A stretch of DNA of 41,286 bases from an uncultured Rubritalea sp. (GTDB taxonomy: Bacteria > Verrucomicrobiota > Verrucomicrobiia > Verrucomicrobiales > Akkermansiaceae), in contig CAKZNV010000046.1 in NCBI GenBank assembly GCA_937132085.1, positions 1-41,286 of the forward strand, in the 5' to 3' direction. Numbering within the stretch: the first letter of the stretch is position 1; each line of letters starts with the position of its first letter. A program made the translations under genes and the position numbers. Positions 1-8,784 of this stretch are shown piece after piece. The notes beneath the pieces were generated by a model. The model did no database searches. It was not told the origin of the DNA and worked only from the letters and a program-made list of their open reading frames with translations.

Positions 1-18
1 GTAGGTCGTCGCCAGGTT
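1..18 (+). rRNA. rrf: 3' end of 5S ribosomal RNA (partial)
   Basis: The first 16 bases, GTAGGTCGTCGCCAGG, match the conserved 3' end of bacterial 5S rRNA: GUAGG, five or six variable bases, then GCCAGG, as in E. coli GTAGGGAACTGCCAGG. The terminal CCAGG normally pairs with the 5' end of the molecule, which lies outside the window. A strong intrinsic terminator follows a few bases later, as expected at the end of an rRNA operon. A tRNA 3' end (seven bases, discriminator, CCA) was considered but fits less well. The exact 3' base is uncertain by two or three positions. Confidence 0.72.
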
Positions 19-23
19 ATTAT

Positions 24-59
24 GCCCTTAGTTAGCTAACGCTAACTAAGGGCTTTTTT
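24..59 (+). terminator. Rho-independent terminator after the 5S rRNA
   Basis: A perfect 13-bp stem (24-36 with 41-53, GCCCTTAGTTAGC) encloses the four-base loop TAAC and is followed by six T residues at 54-59. This is a textbook intrinsic terminator reading on the plus strand. It would end the rRNA transcript and separate it from the murG operon. Confidence 0.93.
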
Positions 60-130
60 GTGGTTGGTGTAAGGCTAGAGTTATATGTAGATTACTATTT
101 ACAAGTATTTAATACTTCCTTACTATTCTG

Positions 131-157
131 TTGGTATGAGAAGTGAATACGTATAAT
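131..157 (+). promoter_or_regulatory. Candidate promoter of the murG-ftsA operon
   Basis: A consensus -10 box TATAAT lies at 152-157. A partial -35 match, TTGGTA at 131-136, is 15 bp upstream, shorter than ideal. Transcription would start near 164, about 29 bases before the murG ATG. It lies between the rRNA terminator and the first cell-wall gene, where a promoter is needed. No clear Shine-Dalgarno sequence precedes murG. Confidence 0.45.
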
Positions 158-192
158 AATAGGGGCTAATATTTTAAGTTAAGCATAAAAGT

Positions 193-1263
193 ATGAAAGT
201 TATAATAGCATGTGGGGGAACTGGGGGGCATTTATTTCCTGGTGTGGCTGTGGCTCAGGAGTTGAAAAACCGTGGGCATGAGGTTAAGTTGTTGATTTCG
301 CAGAAGAAAGTAGATGCACGTGCTAGTGAGAAGTATAAGAATTTGGATTTTGATACTGTTCCGGCAGTGGCTAAACCAAAAACATTGTCTTTGAAAATGA
401 TTCCATTTATGTGGAAGATGTGGAGGACGATTGGACAGTGTAAAAAAATGCATAAATCGTTTGCTACTGAGGCTGTGATTGGTATGGGTGGATTTACTTC
501 TCTTGCACCAGTTTTAGCTGGTCATAAGATGGGAGCTAAGTCTTATGTGCATGATAGTAATGCATTGCCAGGTAAAGCTAATCGACTTACTTCGCGATGG
601 TGCGATGGTGTGATGTTAGGTTTTGAGGCAGCAAGGGGATTTTTTCCTAACAATGCCGTGGAAATTACAGGAACTCCGGTTCGCGAAGAGATTGAGAATC
701 TACCTGAGCGAGTTGTTGCTGCAGAGAAATTAGGTCTCAATGCTGATTTGAAAACTGTCTTGGTGATGGGTGGTAGCCAGGGGGCTAAGAAGCTAAATGA
801 CCTAGCAGTAGGAGCAGCTAAGGCAATGCCTGGTGTTCAATTTTTACATATCACAGGTAGTTCTGATTTCGATCGTGTGTCTGATAAAGTATCGTCTTCT
901 AAGAATCATAAAGTTTTGGCTTTTTGTGATGACATGGCTGCTGTGTATGCAGTGAGTGATATGGCTATTATGCGTAGTGGCGCTTCTAGTCTCTGTGAAA
1001 TTTCTTATGTTGGATTAGCTAGCATTTTAGTGCCTTATCCTCATGCGGCGGACGATCACCAGACTAAGAATGCAGAAGTTTTTGAGAAAGCTGATGCGGC
1101 GTTATTACGTCAAGAGAAAGAGATAGATGCAGGCTCTTTGGTTGCGGATATTACATCAGTGCTAGATGATACAGAGAGGTTAGTAAATATGTCAGCGGCA
1201 GCTGAGAGCTTGTCGGTTAAGAATGCAGCCTCGATTATCTGCGCAGTGATTACAGGACGATAA
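193..1263 (+). CDS. murG: MurG, lipid II-forming GlcNAc transferase
   Basis: MurG transfers GlcNAc from UDP-GlcNAc to lipid I to make lipid II on the inner face of the cytoplasmic membrane. The 356-residue length is normal for the family. The N-terminal glycine-rich loop GGTGGHLFPG (residues 8-17) forms part of the lipid-acceptor side. The second Rossmann domain begins with MGGSQGAKKLN near residue 192. A MRSGASSLCE segment followed by PYPHAADDHQ matches the UDP-GlcNAc-binding C-terminal region of GT28 enzymes. It is the first gene of the operon and is followed after 18 bases by murC-murB. The ATG at 193 begins exactly at the conserved N-terminal strand, so the start is secure although no strong ribosome binding site is visible. 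Confidence 0.97.
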   Translation: MKVIIACGGTGGHLFPGVAVAQELKNRGHEVKLLISQKKVDARASEKYKNLDFDTVPAVAKPKTLSLKMIPFMWKMWRTIGQCKKMHKSFATEAVIGMGGFTSLAPVLAGHKMGAKSYVHDSNALPGKANRLTSRWCDGVMLGFEAARGFFPNNAVEITGTPVREEIENLPERVVAAEKLGLNADLKTVLVMGGSQGAKKLNDLAVGAAKAMPGVQFLHITGSSDFDRVSDKVSSSKNHKVLAFCDDMAAVYAVSDMAIMRSGASSLCEISYVGLASILVPYPHAADDHQTKNAEVFEKADAALLRQEKEIDAGSLVADITSVLDDTERLVNMSAAAESLSVKNAASIICAVITGR

Positions 1264-1281
1264 AAGAATTTTAATTTTAAG

Positions 1282-3585
1282 ATGAAAATAAAAGAATTAA
1301 GCAAGAGACTAACTGAGAGAGAGAACCCTATGCGTGTGCATTTGATTGGGGTTGCTGGTAGCGGGATGAGTGGTCTGGCGTTATTACTTTTAGGTATGGG
1401 GCATCGTGTTAGCGGCTGTGATCGAGTGACTAGTCGAGAGACTGAGCGAATGCAGGGATTAGGTCTAATTTTCAGTAGCCCGCATAATGAAGAGAGTATT
1501 GAAGACGCTGATGTTGTCGTGTTTAGCTCGGCTATCAGAGATGAAAATGTAGCTCTAGCTGGAGCTAGAAAGCGCAACATTCATTGTATTCGTAGAGCGG
1601 AATGTTTGGCTGCTATTTTAGGAACTAAGAAGGGAATTGTGATCAGTGGAACTCATGGAAAGACGACTACGTCTGCTATGTGTGCTCATTTGTTACGCCG
1701 AGGAGCAGTGAACCCTAGTCATTATGTGGGAGCGGAAATTCCAGTTTTAGGGACGAATGCGCATTGGGCAGAGGACGGAGAACTGATGGTTGCTGAAGGG
1801 GATGAGAGTGATGGGACACTAGCTCTGTATAGCCCTGAACATGCTGTGGTTCTAAATATGGAGGAGGAACATTTAGATTTCTACTCTGGTCTAGATCATA
1901 TCAAAGAGGTGTTTAATACTCTACTTAATCAGACTTCTGGGCAAATTATTTACTGCAAGGAATGTGAAAATTCTACTGATGTTTGTAGCGTTAGGGAGAA
2001 TAGCATTTCGTATGGCTGGAGTGATGCTGACTTTGTGGCTTCTGATTTACGAGAGTCTGGAGGAACGGTAGCTTTTACAGTTAGTAATAGAGGAGAAGTT
2101 TTAGGCCGTGTGGAGCTTGGTATTCCAGGTAAGCATAATGCTTTGAATGCTCTGGCTGCGTTGGCTGTAGCTCATGAGTCTGGTGTGCCTTTCAATGATT
2201 GCGCTAGAGCTCTGGCTACTTTTGCTGGCGCTAAGAGGCGATTCGAAACTAAATATTTATCTGAGCAATTACGTATCATAGATGACTATGGTCATCACCC
2301 TACTGAGGTTGCTGCTACGTTACAGACAGCCAGAAGTTTAAATCCTGAGAGAATTGTTGTGGTTTTTCAGCCTCATAGATTTAGTAGAACTCAGAAGTTA
2401 GCGAGTGAATTTGGAGCAGTATTACAAGCTGCAGACAGAGTTTTTGTTTGTGATATTTATCCGGCCAGCGAACTACCTATCGAGGGAATCACTGCACAGA
2501 CGATCGTAGATGCAATGAAAGAACATGGTGATGTTAAGGCAGAAACTGTTGGTGCTGTTTCTGAGTCACATTACGCCGTAGGAAATGCTCTTAAACCTGG
2601 TGATATGTTGATTACTCTAGGTGCTGGGAATGTGCATGAAATTGGCACGAAAATCACTAGAGATTCTCAAGTGTTAGAAGAGATTTTACGCTTTTCGAAT
2701 GATTCAGATGCTATCGGTGAGCTGTATGAACCAATGAGAAAGCATTCAACGATGTTGGTCGGTGGCCCTGCCCAGTTCTGGGTTGAGCCATCCACTTATG
2801 AAGGTTTTTCTAATATTGTGAAATATTGTCGTAATCGTGGTATTCCAGTGAGAGTCGTTGGACGTGGATCTAATCTTTTAGTTAAGCAGGGAGGTATTCC
2901 TGGTGTGGTTATACACCCTAGTCGTGGAGTATTTGGGGAAGTGTCTGTTAGTGGAGATGTTCTTACAGTTGGATCTGGAGTTAGATTTAAAAAGGTAGCT
3001 AGCGTGGCTCAGCAACATGGTCTAACAGGCTTTGAATGGATGGAAGGAATTCCTGGGAATGTCGGCGGTGGTCTGCGTATGAATGCAGGGGCTATGGGCT
3101 CAGAGAGCTTTGATCAAGTTGTTGATGTTACATTCTTAGATGAGGATGGAGAAATTCGCACAAGAACCAATAAAGAGATTATTTCTCACTATAGAAATGT
3201 TCCTGAGTTAAGACGTAATTTTGCTCTGTTAGCGCGATTTAAAGGAGGTAAAGCTGATGCTGAAGTAATCAAAGCGAAGATGGCTGAGTCTATGGAGAAG
3301 CGCAAAAACTCACAACCTAGAGCAGCCAGCGCAGGTTGTATATTCAAGAATCCTGAAGAGATGCCAGCTGGTAAGTTAGTAGATGTGATGGGCTTTAAAA
3401 ATAAATCTGTAGGTAAAGCACGAGTATCACTTGAGCATGGAAATTTCATTGTTAATGACGGCAAAGCAACAGCTGATGAGGTGTTGGAATTGATTAGCCA
3501 AATTAGAAGGAAAGCACGTGAGGAGAAAGGGATAGAACTGGATACTGAAGTGCAGATAATAGGAGAAGATGAATCATTATTTTAA
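1282..3585 (+). CDS. murC-murB: MurC-MurB fusion: UDP-MurNAc--L-alanine ligase / UDP-MurNAc dehydrogenase
   Basis: One 767-residue protein joins two consecutive cytoplasmic steps of peptidoglycan precursor synthesis. Residues 1 to about 465 are MurC, which adds L-alanine to UDP-MurNAc. They include the nucleotide loop GVAGSGMSG (23-31), the ATP-binding GTHGKTTT (123-130), and DDYGHHPTEV of the C-terminal ligase domain. Residues from about 478 are MurB, the FAD enzyme that reduces enolpyruvyl-UDP-GlcNAc. They include GRGSNLL (about 526), GNVGGGLRMNAGAMG, Tyr637-Arg638, and a C-terminal Glu756. Cys686 (SAGCIFKNP) occupies the position of the E. coli proton donor Ser229. MurB makes the substrate of MurC, so the fused order is the reverse of the reaction order. 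An internal Met17 preceded by GAGAGAGA is a possible alternative start, but E. coli MurC also has an N-terminal extension. Confidence 0.96.
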   Translation: MKIKELSKRLTERENPMRVHLIGVAGSGMSGLALLLLGMGHRVSGCDRVTSRETERMQGLGLIFSSPHNEESIEDADVVVFSSAIRDENVALAGARKRNIHCIRRAECLAAILGTKKGIVISGTHGKTTTSAMCAHLLRRGAVNPSHYVGAEIPVLGTNAHWAEDGELMVAEGDESDGTLALYSPEHAVVLNMEEEHLDFYSGLDHIKEVFNTLLNQTSGQIIYCKECENSTDVCSVRENSISYGWSDADFVASDLRESGGTVAFTVSNRGEVLGRVELGIPGKHNALNALAALAVAHESGVPFNDCARALATFAGAKRRFETKYLSEQLRIIDDYGHHPTEVAATLQTARSLNPERIVVVFQPHRFSRTQKLASEFGAVLQAADRVFVCDIYPASELPIEGITAQTIVDAMKEHGDVKAETVGAVSESHYAVGNALKPGDMLITLGAGNVHEIGTKITRDSQVLEEILRFSNDSDAIGELYEPMRKHSTMLVGGPAQFWVEPSTYEGFSNIVKYCRNRGIPVRVVGRGSNLLVKQGGIPGVVIHPSRGVFGEVSVSGDVLTVGSGVRFKKVASVAQQHGLTGFEWMEGIPGNVGGGLRMNAGAMGSESFDQVVDVTFLDEDGEIRTRTNKEIISHYRNVPELRRNFALLARFKGGKADAEVIKAKMAESMEKRKNSQPRAASAGCIFKNPEEMPAGKLVDVMGFKNKSVGKARVSLEHGNFIVNDGKATADEVLELISQIRRKAREEKGIELDTEVQIIGEDESLF

Positions 3586-3605
3586 TGTATAATTAAGAGT
3601 AAAAG

Positions 3606-4526
3606 ATGGATAAGAATTTAAAAATAGCAGTAGCAATGGGTGGCCCAGGATCTGAGCATGATGTCTCGATGGCCTCCGGTAAGGGAGTGTTAGATGCGTT
3701 AAACAACGCTGGATGTAATGCTGTCGAACTCATTGTAGTAGACCATGAAATAAAGGTTCCAGAGGGAATCGATGTCGTTTTCAATACTATACATGGAACT
3801 TATGGTGAGGATGGAGAGATGCAAGCTCAGCTAGAGAAGCTAGGCGTTGCATATACTGGAGCGGGTAGTCAGAGCAGCGAGATTGCATTTGATAAGGTTC
3901 TTAGTAAGGAAAAATTTATCGCAGCAAATGTGCCAACTCCCGCTAGTGAGATAGTAGACTGCACAGCAGGTCTGAAGATGCCAGTAATGGATCTTCCTTA
4001 TGTAGTGAAACCGCCACGTGAAGGATCTAGTGTCGGTGTGCATATTGTGCGCACTGAGGAAGAAGCTACTGCTGCCATGGAGGATGCTATAAAGTATAGT
4101 GATGACGTTCTGATCGAACAATTTGTAGAAGGCAAGGAGCTAACAGTAGGTGTGATCAATGGTGAAGTTTTACCAGTAGTGCATATCGCTCCTAGAAGTG
4201 GTTTCTATGATATGAGCAATAAGTATCCGTGGATGACAGGTGACGGTGGGACTGATTATTATTGCCCAGCAGAGCTTAGTTACGAAGAGACTAAGGCTGT
4301 GCAAGATGCTGCTCTAGCTGCTCATCTTTCCTTAGGTGTCGAAGTTTATAGTAGGGTAGATATTCTGTTAGATGATAGTGGGATGCCATACGTGCTAGAA
4401 GCGAATACTATACCAGGAATGACTGAGAGTAGCTTGCTACCAAAAGCAGCAAAAGAAGCTGGCTATCCATACGCTGAGCTTTGTATGAAAATCATCGATA
4501 TTTCTATGAGCACACCAAGGTGCTAA
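3606..4526 (+). CDS. ddl: D-alanine--D-alanine ligase
   Basis: Ddl is an ATP-grasp enzyme that joins two D-alanines for the pentapeptide stem. The 306-residue length equals DdlB-type enzymes. Visible family features are MGGPGSEHDVSMASG near the N-terminus, the HGTYGEDGEMQ segment (about residues 59-69), VVKPPREGSSVGV in the ATP-grasp loop (about 133-145), and the metal- and ATP-binding end VLEANTIPGMTESSLLPKAA. It follows murC-murB by 20 bases in the same orientation, with AAGAG upstream of the ATG as a modest ribosome binding site. In Chlamydia, a related lineage, MurC is fused to Ddl instead; here ddl is separate. Function is assigned with high confidence from motifs and context. Confidence 0.96.
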   Translation: MDKNLKIAVAMGGPGSEHDVSMASGKGVLDALNNAGCNAVELIVVDHEIKVPEGIDVVFNTIHGTYGEDGEMQAQLEKLGVAYTGAGSQSSEIAFDKVLSKEKFIAANVPTPASEIVDCTAGLKMPVMDLPYVVKPPREGSSVGVHIVRTEEEATAAMEDAIKYSDDVLIEQFVEGKELTVGVINGEVLPVVHIAPRSGFYDMSNKYPWMTGDGGTDYYCPAELSYEETKAVQDAALAAHLSLGVEVYSRVDILLDDSGMPYVLEANTIPGMTESSLLPKAAKEAGYPYAELCMKIIDISMSTPRC

Positions 4527-4556
4527 TAGAAAAATCGGGAAATGAGAGGATAAATA

Positions 4557-5567
4557 ATGTTTCGTAAGAAAAAAACAACTAGAGTAAGAGGTAACCGCAG
4601 ATCTAAAAATGATAGAGTTCTGCATCTAAAGGTGACCTCTCCTAGAATCGTGTTCTTTCAGAGTCTCAAGGCTCTACGAGGAATGACGAAAACGTTGATT
4701 ATTCTATCAGTGGTTGGAGTGGGGATCTGGTATGGGTCTATGGCTATTCATAAGCACTTTAATGACAATGAGGAATTTGCTGTGCAATATGTGCCTGTGA
4801 CTGATTTCGAAGGAGGAGAGACTCAGGTATTGTCTAAGAAGCGAGTCTGGGAATTATCTGGAATCGATTTTGATAGCACTATTTTTCAGGCTGATCTGGA
4901 TGATGTAGAGAAAAAGCTAGGTGATCGCCCAGAAGTCATTAGGGTGGAAGTCACGCGTAAGCTGCCACATACGATAGAAATCAAACTAGAAGAGCGTGTT
5001 CCTATCGCTTGGCTTTCATGCACAAATTTAGGCTTAGCTGGTAGAAATCCTTATAAGGGGGTTTTGTTAGATGAACATGGAGTTCCTTTTCAGAGTCATA
5101 TGGGATTTTGGAATATTGCTAAAACTCTTCCAGTGATCGAGCTTCGTGAGACAGGAGCTAGTGATTTTGTTTTAGGCCAGAAAATGGCTAATAAAGATGC
5201 TCCAAGAGCACTAGATTTCGTGAAAAAGCTCAAGAGTATTAATATGCAAGGCTGGGCCATTGATCGTGTTTATGTAGAAAATTATTACACCTTGAATGTT
5301 CTAACAACTGATGGAGTTCAGGCTCAATTCTCAATGTATGATCATGATATTCAGCTTAATAAGTATGTGCTAGCTCGTGATCATGCTATAAGTCATGGAG
5401 AAGAGCTTGCATGGATAGATTTACGACCTAAGACTAATAATCCCTGTCGCTATAAGAGCGGTGGAGCTGTAGAGATTCACCGTCCTCATGAGAGAAGACA
5501 GATTGAGCAGAGATCGCAAGGCGGATTAGATTCGACTACAAGAAGCATTTTGGGTAGAGACAATTAA
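4557..5567 (+). CDS. ftsQ: FtsQ/DivIB-type cell division protein
   Basis: FtsQ is a bitopic inner-membrane protein that links early and late divisome proteins through FtsB and FtsL. This 336-residue product has a strongly basic cytoplasmic tail (residues 1-44), one transmembrane helix at about 45-64, then a periplasmic region. A POTRA-like part follows (about 85-150; VWELSGIDFDSTIFQADLDD, then VIRVEVTRKLPHTIEIKLEERVPIAW). This last pattern is typical of the FtsQ beta domain boundary. The C-terminus is polar and basic. GAGAGG lies about 10 bases upstream of the ATG. It sits between ddl and ftsA, the usual place in the division cluster. Sequence conservation in this family is low, so the call rests on topology, the POTRA-like pattern and position. 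Confidence 0.9.
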   Translation: MFRKKKTTRVRGNRRSKNDRVLHLKVTSPRIVFFQSLKALRGMTKTLIILSVVGVGIWYGSMAIHKHFNDNEEFAVQYVPVTDFEGGETQVLSKKRVWELSGIDFDSTIFQADLDDVEKKLGDRPEVIRVEVTRKLPHTIEIKLEERVPIAWLSCTNLGLAGRNPYKGVLLDEHGVPFQSHMGFWNIAKTLPVIELRETGASDFVLGQKMANKDAPRALDFVKKLKSINMQGWAIDRVYVENYYTLNVLTTDGVQAQFSMYDHDIQLNKYVLARDHAISHGEELAWIDLRPKTNNPCRYKSGGAVEIHRPHERRQIEQRSQGGLDSTTRSILGRDN

Positions 5568-5578
5568 GAAAGTAACAG

Positions 5579-6799
5579 ATGGCAAAGTCAACAATACACG
5601 TAGGGCTAGAAATAGGCACCAGCAAGACATGCATGGTGGTTGGAGAGGTGAAGGCAGATGGCTCAGTGAAGATTCTCGGAGTAGGAGAGACTAAGAGTGT
5701 GGGTGTGCGCAAGGGGGAAATTTCTGATTTTCACCAGGTTAGAACCTGTGTTCGTGAAGCATTATTAGAAGCTGAGGATTTTTGTGATGTGGATATCAGC
5801 AGTGTCGTGTTAGCTGTGACAGGATCACACATCGAGGGTATCAATAACCGTGGAACGTATCGTTTACCAGAGGATGCTAATGAGGTAGAGGAAGAGCATA
5901 TCGATGAGGTGAAAGAAATAGCTCAGGATATAGCGATCCCTACTGATAATGTTTACTTACACAATGTGGTGAGAAAATACATCTTAGACGATCAGCAGCA
6001 TGCTACTAAGCCACTTGGTCTTATTGGTAAATCATTAGAATCTGATTTCCATATTATTCATGGTGTGCGTAGTCGTATCCAGAATAGTATCAAATGTGTT
6101 AGAGAAATTCCTTTAGATGTAGATGAGGTCGTTTTTGCCCCTATCGCTTCTGCGCAGATTGCTTTAAACCGTGAGCGCAAAGATGAAGGAGCACTCGTTA
6201 TCGACATCGGCGGAGGAACCACTGATTATGTTCTTTATATTAATGGGGCTATTGAAGCGTCTGGATGTATTCCTGTAGGGGGAGATCATATTACTAACGA
6301 TATTCACTTAGTGACTCATATTCCTTTATCTAAAGCTGAGCAGGTGAAAAAGACTGAAGGCGATGCTTCTGGTGACCCAGCGAAGTCAGTAGGAGTTGTG
6401 ACCGTTAATGATGAAAATGGTTTCACGGAAAATGAAATTAAAAGGTCACTTCTAAATGATGTGATTCGAGGGCGACTTGAAGAAACTCTCTACTTTGTAA
6501 AAGAAAAACTCCCTGAAGAAGCATTGAAAAGTGTGGGGACAGGTGTATTTTTGACAGGGGGAACAAGCTTGATGAGAGGTATTGGCGAACTCACGAATGA
6601 GGTGTTTGGTCTACCAGTGTATCGTCCAGAGCAGCCAGAAGTGAGTGGTGTGCAGACCTATTTCAGAGATCCTCAATATTCTACTGCAGTCGGTTTAATC
6701 CGATTTGCTCAGATCCTAGAAGAGGAAAATAGCCATAAGAAAACCAACAAAGGTTTTATGAAGAGGCTTTCTAAACTATTGCCGTTTGGTTCACAGTAG
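5579..6799 (+). CDS. ftsA: FtsA, actin-like membrane anchor of the Z-ring
   Basis: FtsA is an actin-family ATPase that tethers FtsZ to the membrane and recruits later division proteins. The 406-residue protein shows the phosphate-1 strand VGLEIGTSKTCMVVGEV at the start, the SHS2 (1C) insertion with ITGSHIEG-like AVTGSHIEGINN (about 82-93), phosphate-2 VIDIGGGTTDYVLY (about 207-220) and an adenosine-type motif GVFLTGGTSLMRGI (about 320-333). The C-terminal GFMKRLSKLLPFGSQ is a short amphipathic basic helix, the membrane-targeting element of the family. It follows ftsQ by 11 bases. ftsZ, which normally comes next, is absent from the following 34 kb. Confidence 0.97.
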   Translation: MAKSTIHVGLEIGTSKTCMVVGEVKADGSVKILGVGETKSVGVRKGEISDFHQVRTCVREALLEAEDFCDVDISSVVLAVTGSHIEGINNRGTYRLPEDANEVEEEHIDEVKEIAQDIAIPTDNVYLHNVVRKYILDDQQHATKPLGLIGKSLESDFHIIHGVRSRIQNSIKCVREIPLDVDEVVFAPIASAQIALNRERKDEGALVIDIGGGTTDYVLYINGAIEASGCIPVGGDHITNDIHLVTHIPLSKAEQVKKTEGDASGDPAKSVGVVTVNDENGFTENEIKRSLLNDVIRGRLEETLYFVKEKLPEEALKSVGTGVFLTGGTSLMRGIGELTNEVFGLPVYRPEQPEVSGVQTYFRDPQYSTAVGLIRFAQILEEENSHKKTNKGFMKRLSKLLPFGSQ

Positions 6800-6869
6800 C
6801 CCTCTCTTAGACTGCTCAAGAGGCTTATGGATTGACTCTCTTTGTCGGACCCTCTAGCGTGGTAGTAAT

Positions 6870-7706
6870 ATGAGAATTTCTGCTGCTGTGTTTAGTATAC
6901 TTTGTTTAGCGATGAGCTGTGTCATGGCTGAGCGCTTACCGCTTCTGAAGACTAAGAACTGGACTAGTTATCATGCTGTCTCCAAGGGGATCCATCATGC
7001 AGTGGGGATTGGGGTGGATGGATCAGTAGATCTTTATTTCCTAAAGAGAGGTAAGAAGGACAACATTAGCTGGCCAGTTGAAATGCGTGTTCGTATAGAG
7101 AGAAAGGCCAAGCCAGCTAAAGGGAAAATCACTAAGTGGGTGAATAAGAAGGTGAGGAAAGATAGCTTTGTCCTACCCCCAAAGGCCTCTGATGATATTG
7201 AGGAGTTGACCTTGATAGGGGAGGTCACAGGTGGAACTAAGTTTCAGTTAGATTTCAAATTCACGAAAGCAGGCGTGCTGCTTAGTGGAAAGATATTAGA
7301 TGAGCCGACTGATGCTGATTATAGAATTATTTTAGAAAGCGATATTGAGAAGTTATCTACTATTTCAACTGCGGACAGTAAAGATGTGAAGAAAGTGAAA
7401 TCCAAGACTCGGGGTGATGAGTTGAATATAAGCACAAGAAATGAAAAAGAGCTTAGAGTGAAGTTCTATGAAGTAGTAGATGTGAAGTTATTAGAAAAGG
7501 CTCAGGTGACAGCAGTCGAACTAAAGGCTAAGAAAATTGGCCGTAAAAAGCTGAGCTGGAGTTTAGCTAACAAAAAGATGGGTCAGCTCAATATAGAGTG
7601 TAAGGCAGACAATGGAATGCCATACGCAGGATTTACGATCACTACGATGCTCTATGATGAATCAGGGAAGCAGCTCGGTGAAGGGATACTGTTAGAATAT
7701 AAGTAA
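6870..7706 (+). CDS. Secreted protein of unknown function
   Basis: The 278-residue product starts with a signal peptide, MRISAAVFSILCLAMSCVMA, with likely cleavage after residue 20 (VMA-E). The mature part is rich in lysine and in alternating hydrophobic and charged residues, which suggests beta-strands, and it has no recognisable catalytic motif. The last part (about 215-278) has a sequence resembling small beta-sandwich domains. It lies 70 bases downstream of ftsA in the same direction, so it could be at the end of the division operon or have its own promoter. A link to cell division is not supported by sequence. It faces the next gene tail to tail with an 11-base gap. Confidence 0.8.
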   Translation: MRISAAVFSILCLAMSCVMAERLPLLKTKNWTSYHAVSKGIHHAVGIGVDGSVDLYFLKRGKKDNISWPVEMRVRIERKAKPAKGKITKWVNKKVRKDSFVLPPKASDDIEELTLIGEVTGGTKFQLDFKFTKAGVLLSGKILDEPTDADYRIILESDIEKLSTISTADSKDVKKVKSKTRGDELNISTRNEKELRVKFYEVVDVKLLEKAQVTAVELKAKKIGRKKLSWSLANKKMGQLNIECKADNGMPYAGFTITTMLYDESGKQLGEGILLEYK

Positions 7707-7717
7707 GTCGGGATTCC

Positions 7718-8656
7718 CTAGAAAAAGCTCTTCGCCCAGCCTATTAGCGCAACAGCGTTCTCTGAGCATAGATTTACCCACTGATAAGCGTAGTCTTTTA
7801 TACTTAGCTCTTTGGTCGACATGCAGAGCATTGTCGCTAGTAGTAACACATTTGCCAGATAGATAATGGTTAGAGAAAAGAATGAGCCATTTTCTTTTAG
7901 ATCAGGTTGGTCCCTAGGTATCATCCACAGCGTCCATGCGAGATGAAATGTCCAGCTAGCTCCGATAGTCAGATAGAGCGCAAGATCGTGGTAGGGGCCA
8001 TCCCAAAAGTTTCTCAGAATTATTGAGACGCCTAATAGCAAGAGTGACCAAAACGGAACGAAGTAAGGAGAAAGTGCAATGAGGATGTTAGATTTATTCG
8101 TGACTACAAATCCGCCGTCCTTCGTTACCTTAAACTCTGAGACCTTACCTCCACAGAGATAGATAAAGAAGGCATGAGTAAGCTCGTGACCTAATACATA
8201 AATATAGAGGAAGAAGCTTCTAGCTAGACCTGAGAAGAACCAGCCAAGCATCAAAAATACGCCTATACAGAAGAACTGAAATTCAGGGATTTTAATCAGT
8301 GAGCTCCAGTAGTTAGTTTGTAATCCAGAGGTGTTGCCAATATCAAAAAGAGCAATGGTAGAAATGAAACATGGAAATAGAAGGATAAGCCCGATGAGAC
8401 TACGTATGATCAGGTTCGTCGTGCTGAGCTGATAGTCGGTGATATTATCACTGGAAATTGCTGCTTTAACAGATGTGAGACCTCTTCTTTTCCATGATCT
8501 AGCATTACTACGCTGGTGAGCTCTAGTGTTAGCAGACTTGATACTATCCCATAGACCAGATTTATGACGTTTATTAGAACCACGACGAGAACGACTACCG
8601 CTATTAGCAATAGATGTTCTTTGTCTTTTTCTACGATTTTTTCTGTCCCTGCGCAT
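7718..8656 (-). CDS. Integral membrane protein with HExxH motif, M50-like metalloprotease candidate
   Basis: The 312-residue protein has an extremely basic, Arg/Ser-rich cytoplasmic tail (about residues 1-65) followed by about five hydrophobic helices (82-105, 127-150, 190-214, 222-246, 260-280). In the loop after helix two, residues 157-161 read HELTH, a zinc-protease HExxH motif at the end of a hydrophobic stretch and followed by a GG-K segment. This is the arrangement seen in site-2-protease (M50) families and their inactive relatives. A clear third metal ligand (NPDG or similar) cannot be identified; RDQPDL near 248-253 is the best candidate. It is read in the same direction as, and 128 bases after, another membrane protein. 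The start is the ATG before the basic tail, which itself resembles a nucleic-acid-binding or anchoring tail. No substrate can be named. Confidence 0.75.
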   Translation of the reverse strand: MRRDRKNRRKRQRTSIANSGSRSRRGSNKRHKSGLWDSIKSANTRAHQRSNARSWKRRGLTSVKAAISSDNITDYQLSTTNLIIRSLIGLILLFPCFISTIALFDIGNTSGLQTNYWSSLIKIPEFQFFCIGVFLMLGWFFSGLARSFFLYIYVLGHELTHAFFIYLCGGKVSEFKVTKDGGFVVTNKSNILIALSPYFVPFWSLLLLGVSIILRNFWDGPYHDLALYLTIGASWTFHLAWTLWMIPRDQPDLKENGSFFSLTIIYLANVLLLATMLCMSTKELSIKDYAYQWVNLCSENAVALIGWAKSFF

Positions 8657-8784
8657 CTCTTAAAGTAACTTAGATTAGCCAATAGCTTTAGAAATGTCGA
8701 TATTTAAGCTTACCTAATATCGGGTGTGGACATGCTAAGTATTTACAACTGATGCAAGAAATGCGCACGAGTAATGTGGCTACT

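Noticed and set aside
1-18. 3' end of a tRNA gene with encoded CCA
   Set aside because: GGTCGTC-G-CCA fits the length of an acceptor strand, but the full string GTAGG...GCCAGG matches the 5S rRNA end better.
1110-1580. 156-residue minus-strand frame spanning the murG-murC junction
   Set aside because: Antisense to two well-supported genes and has no plausible protein character.
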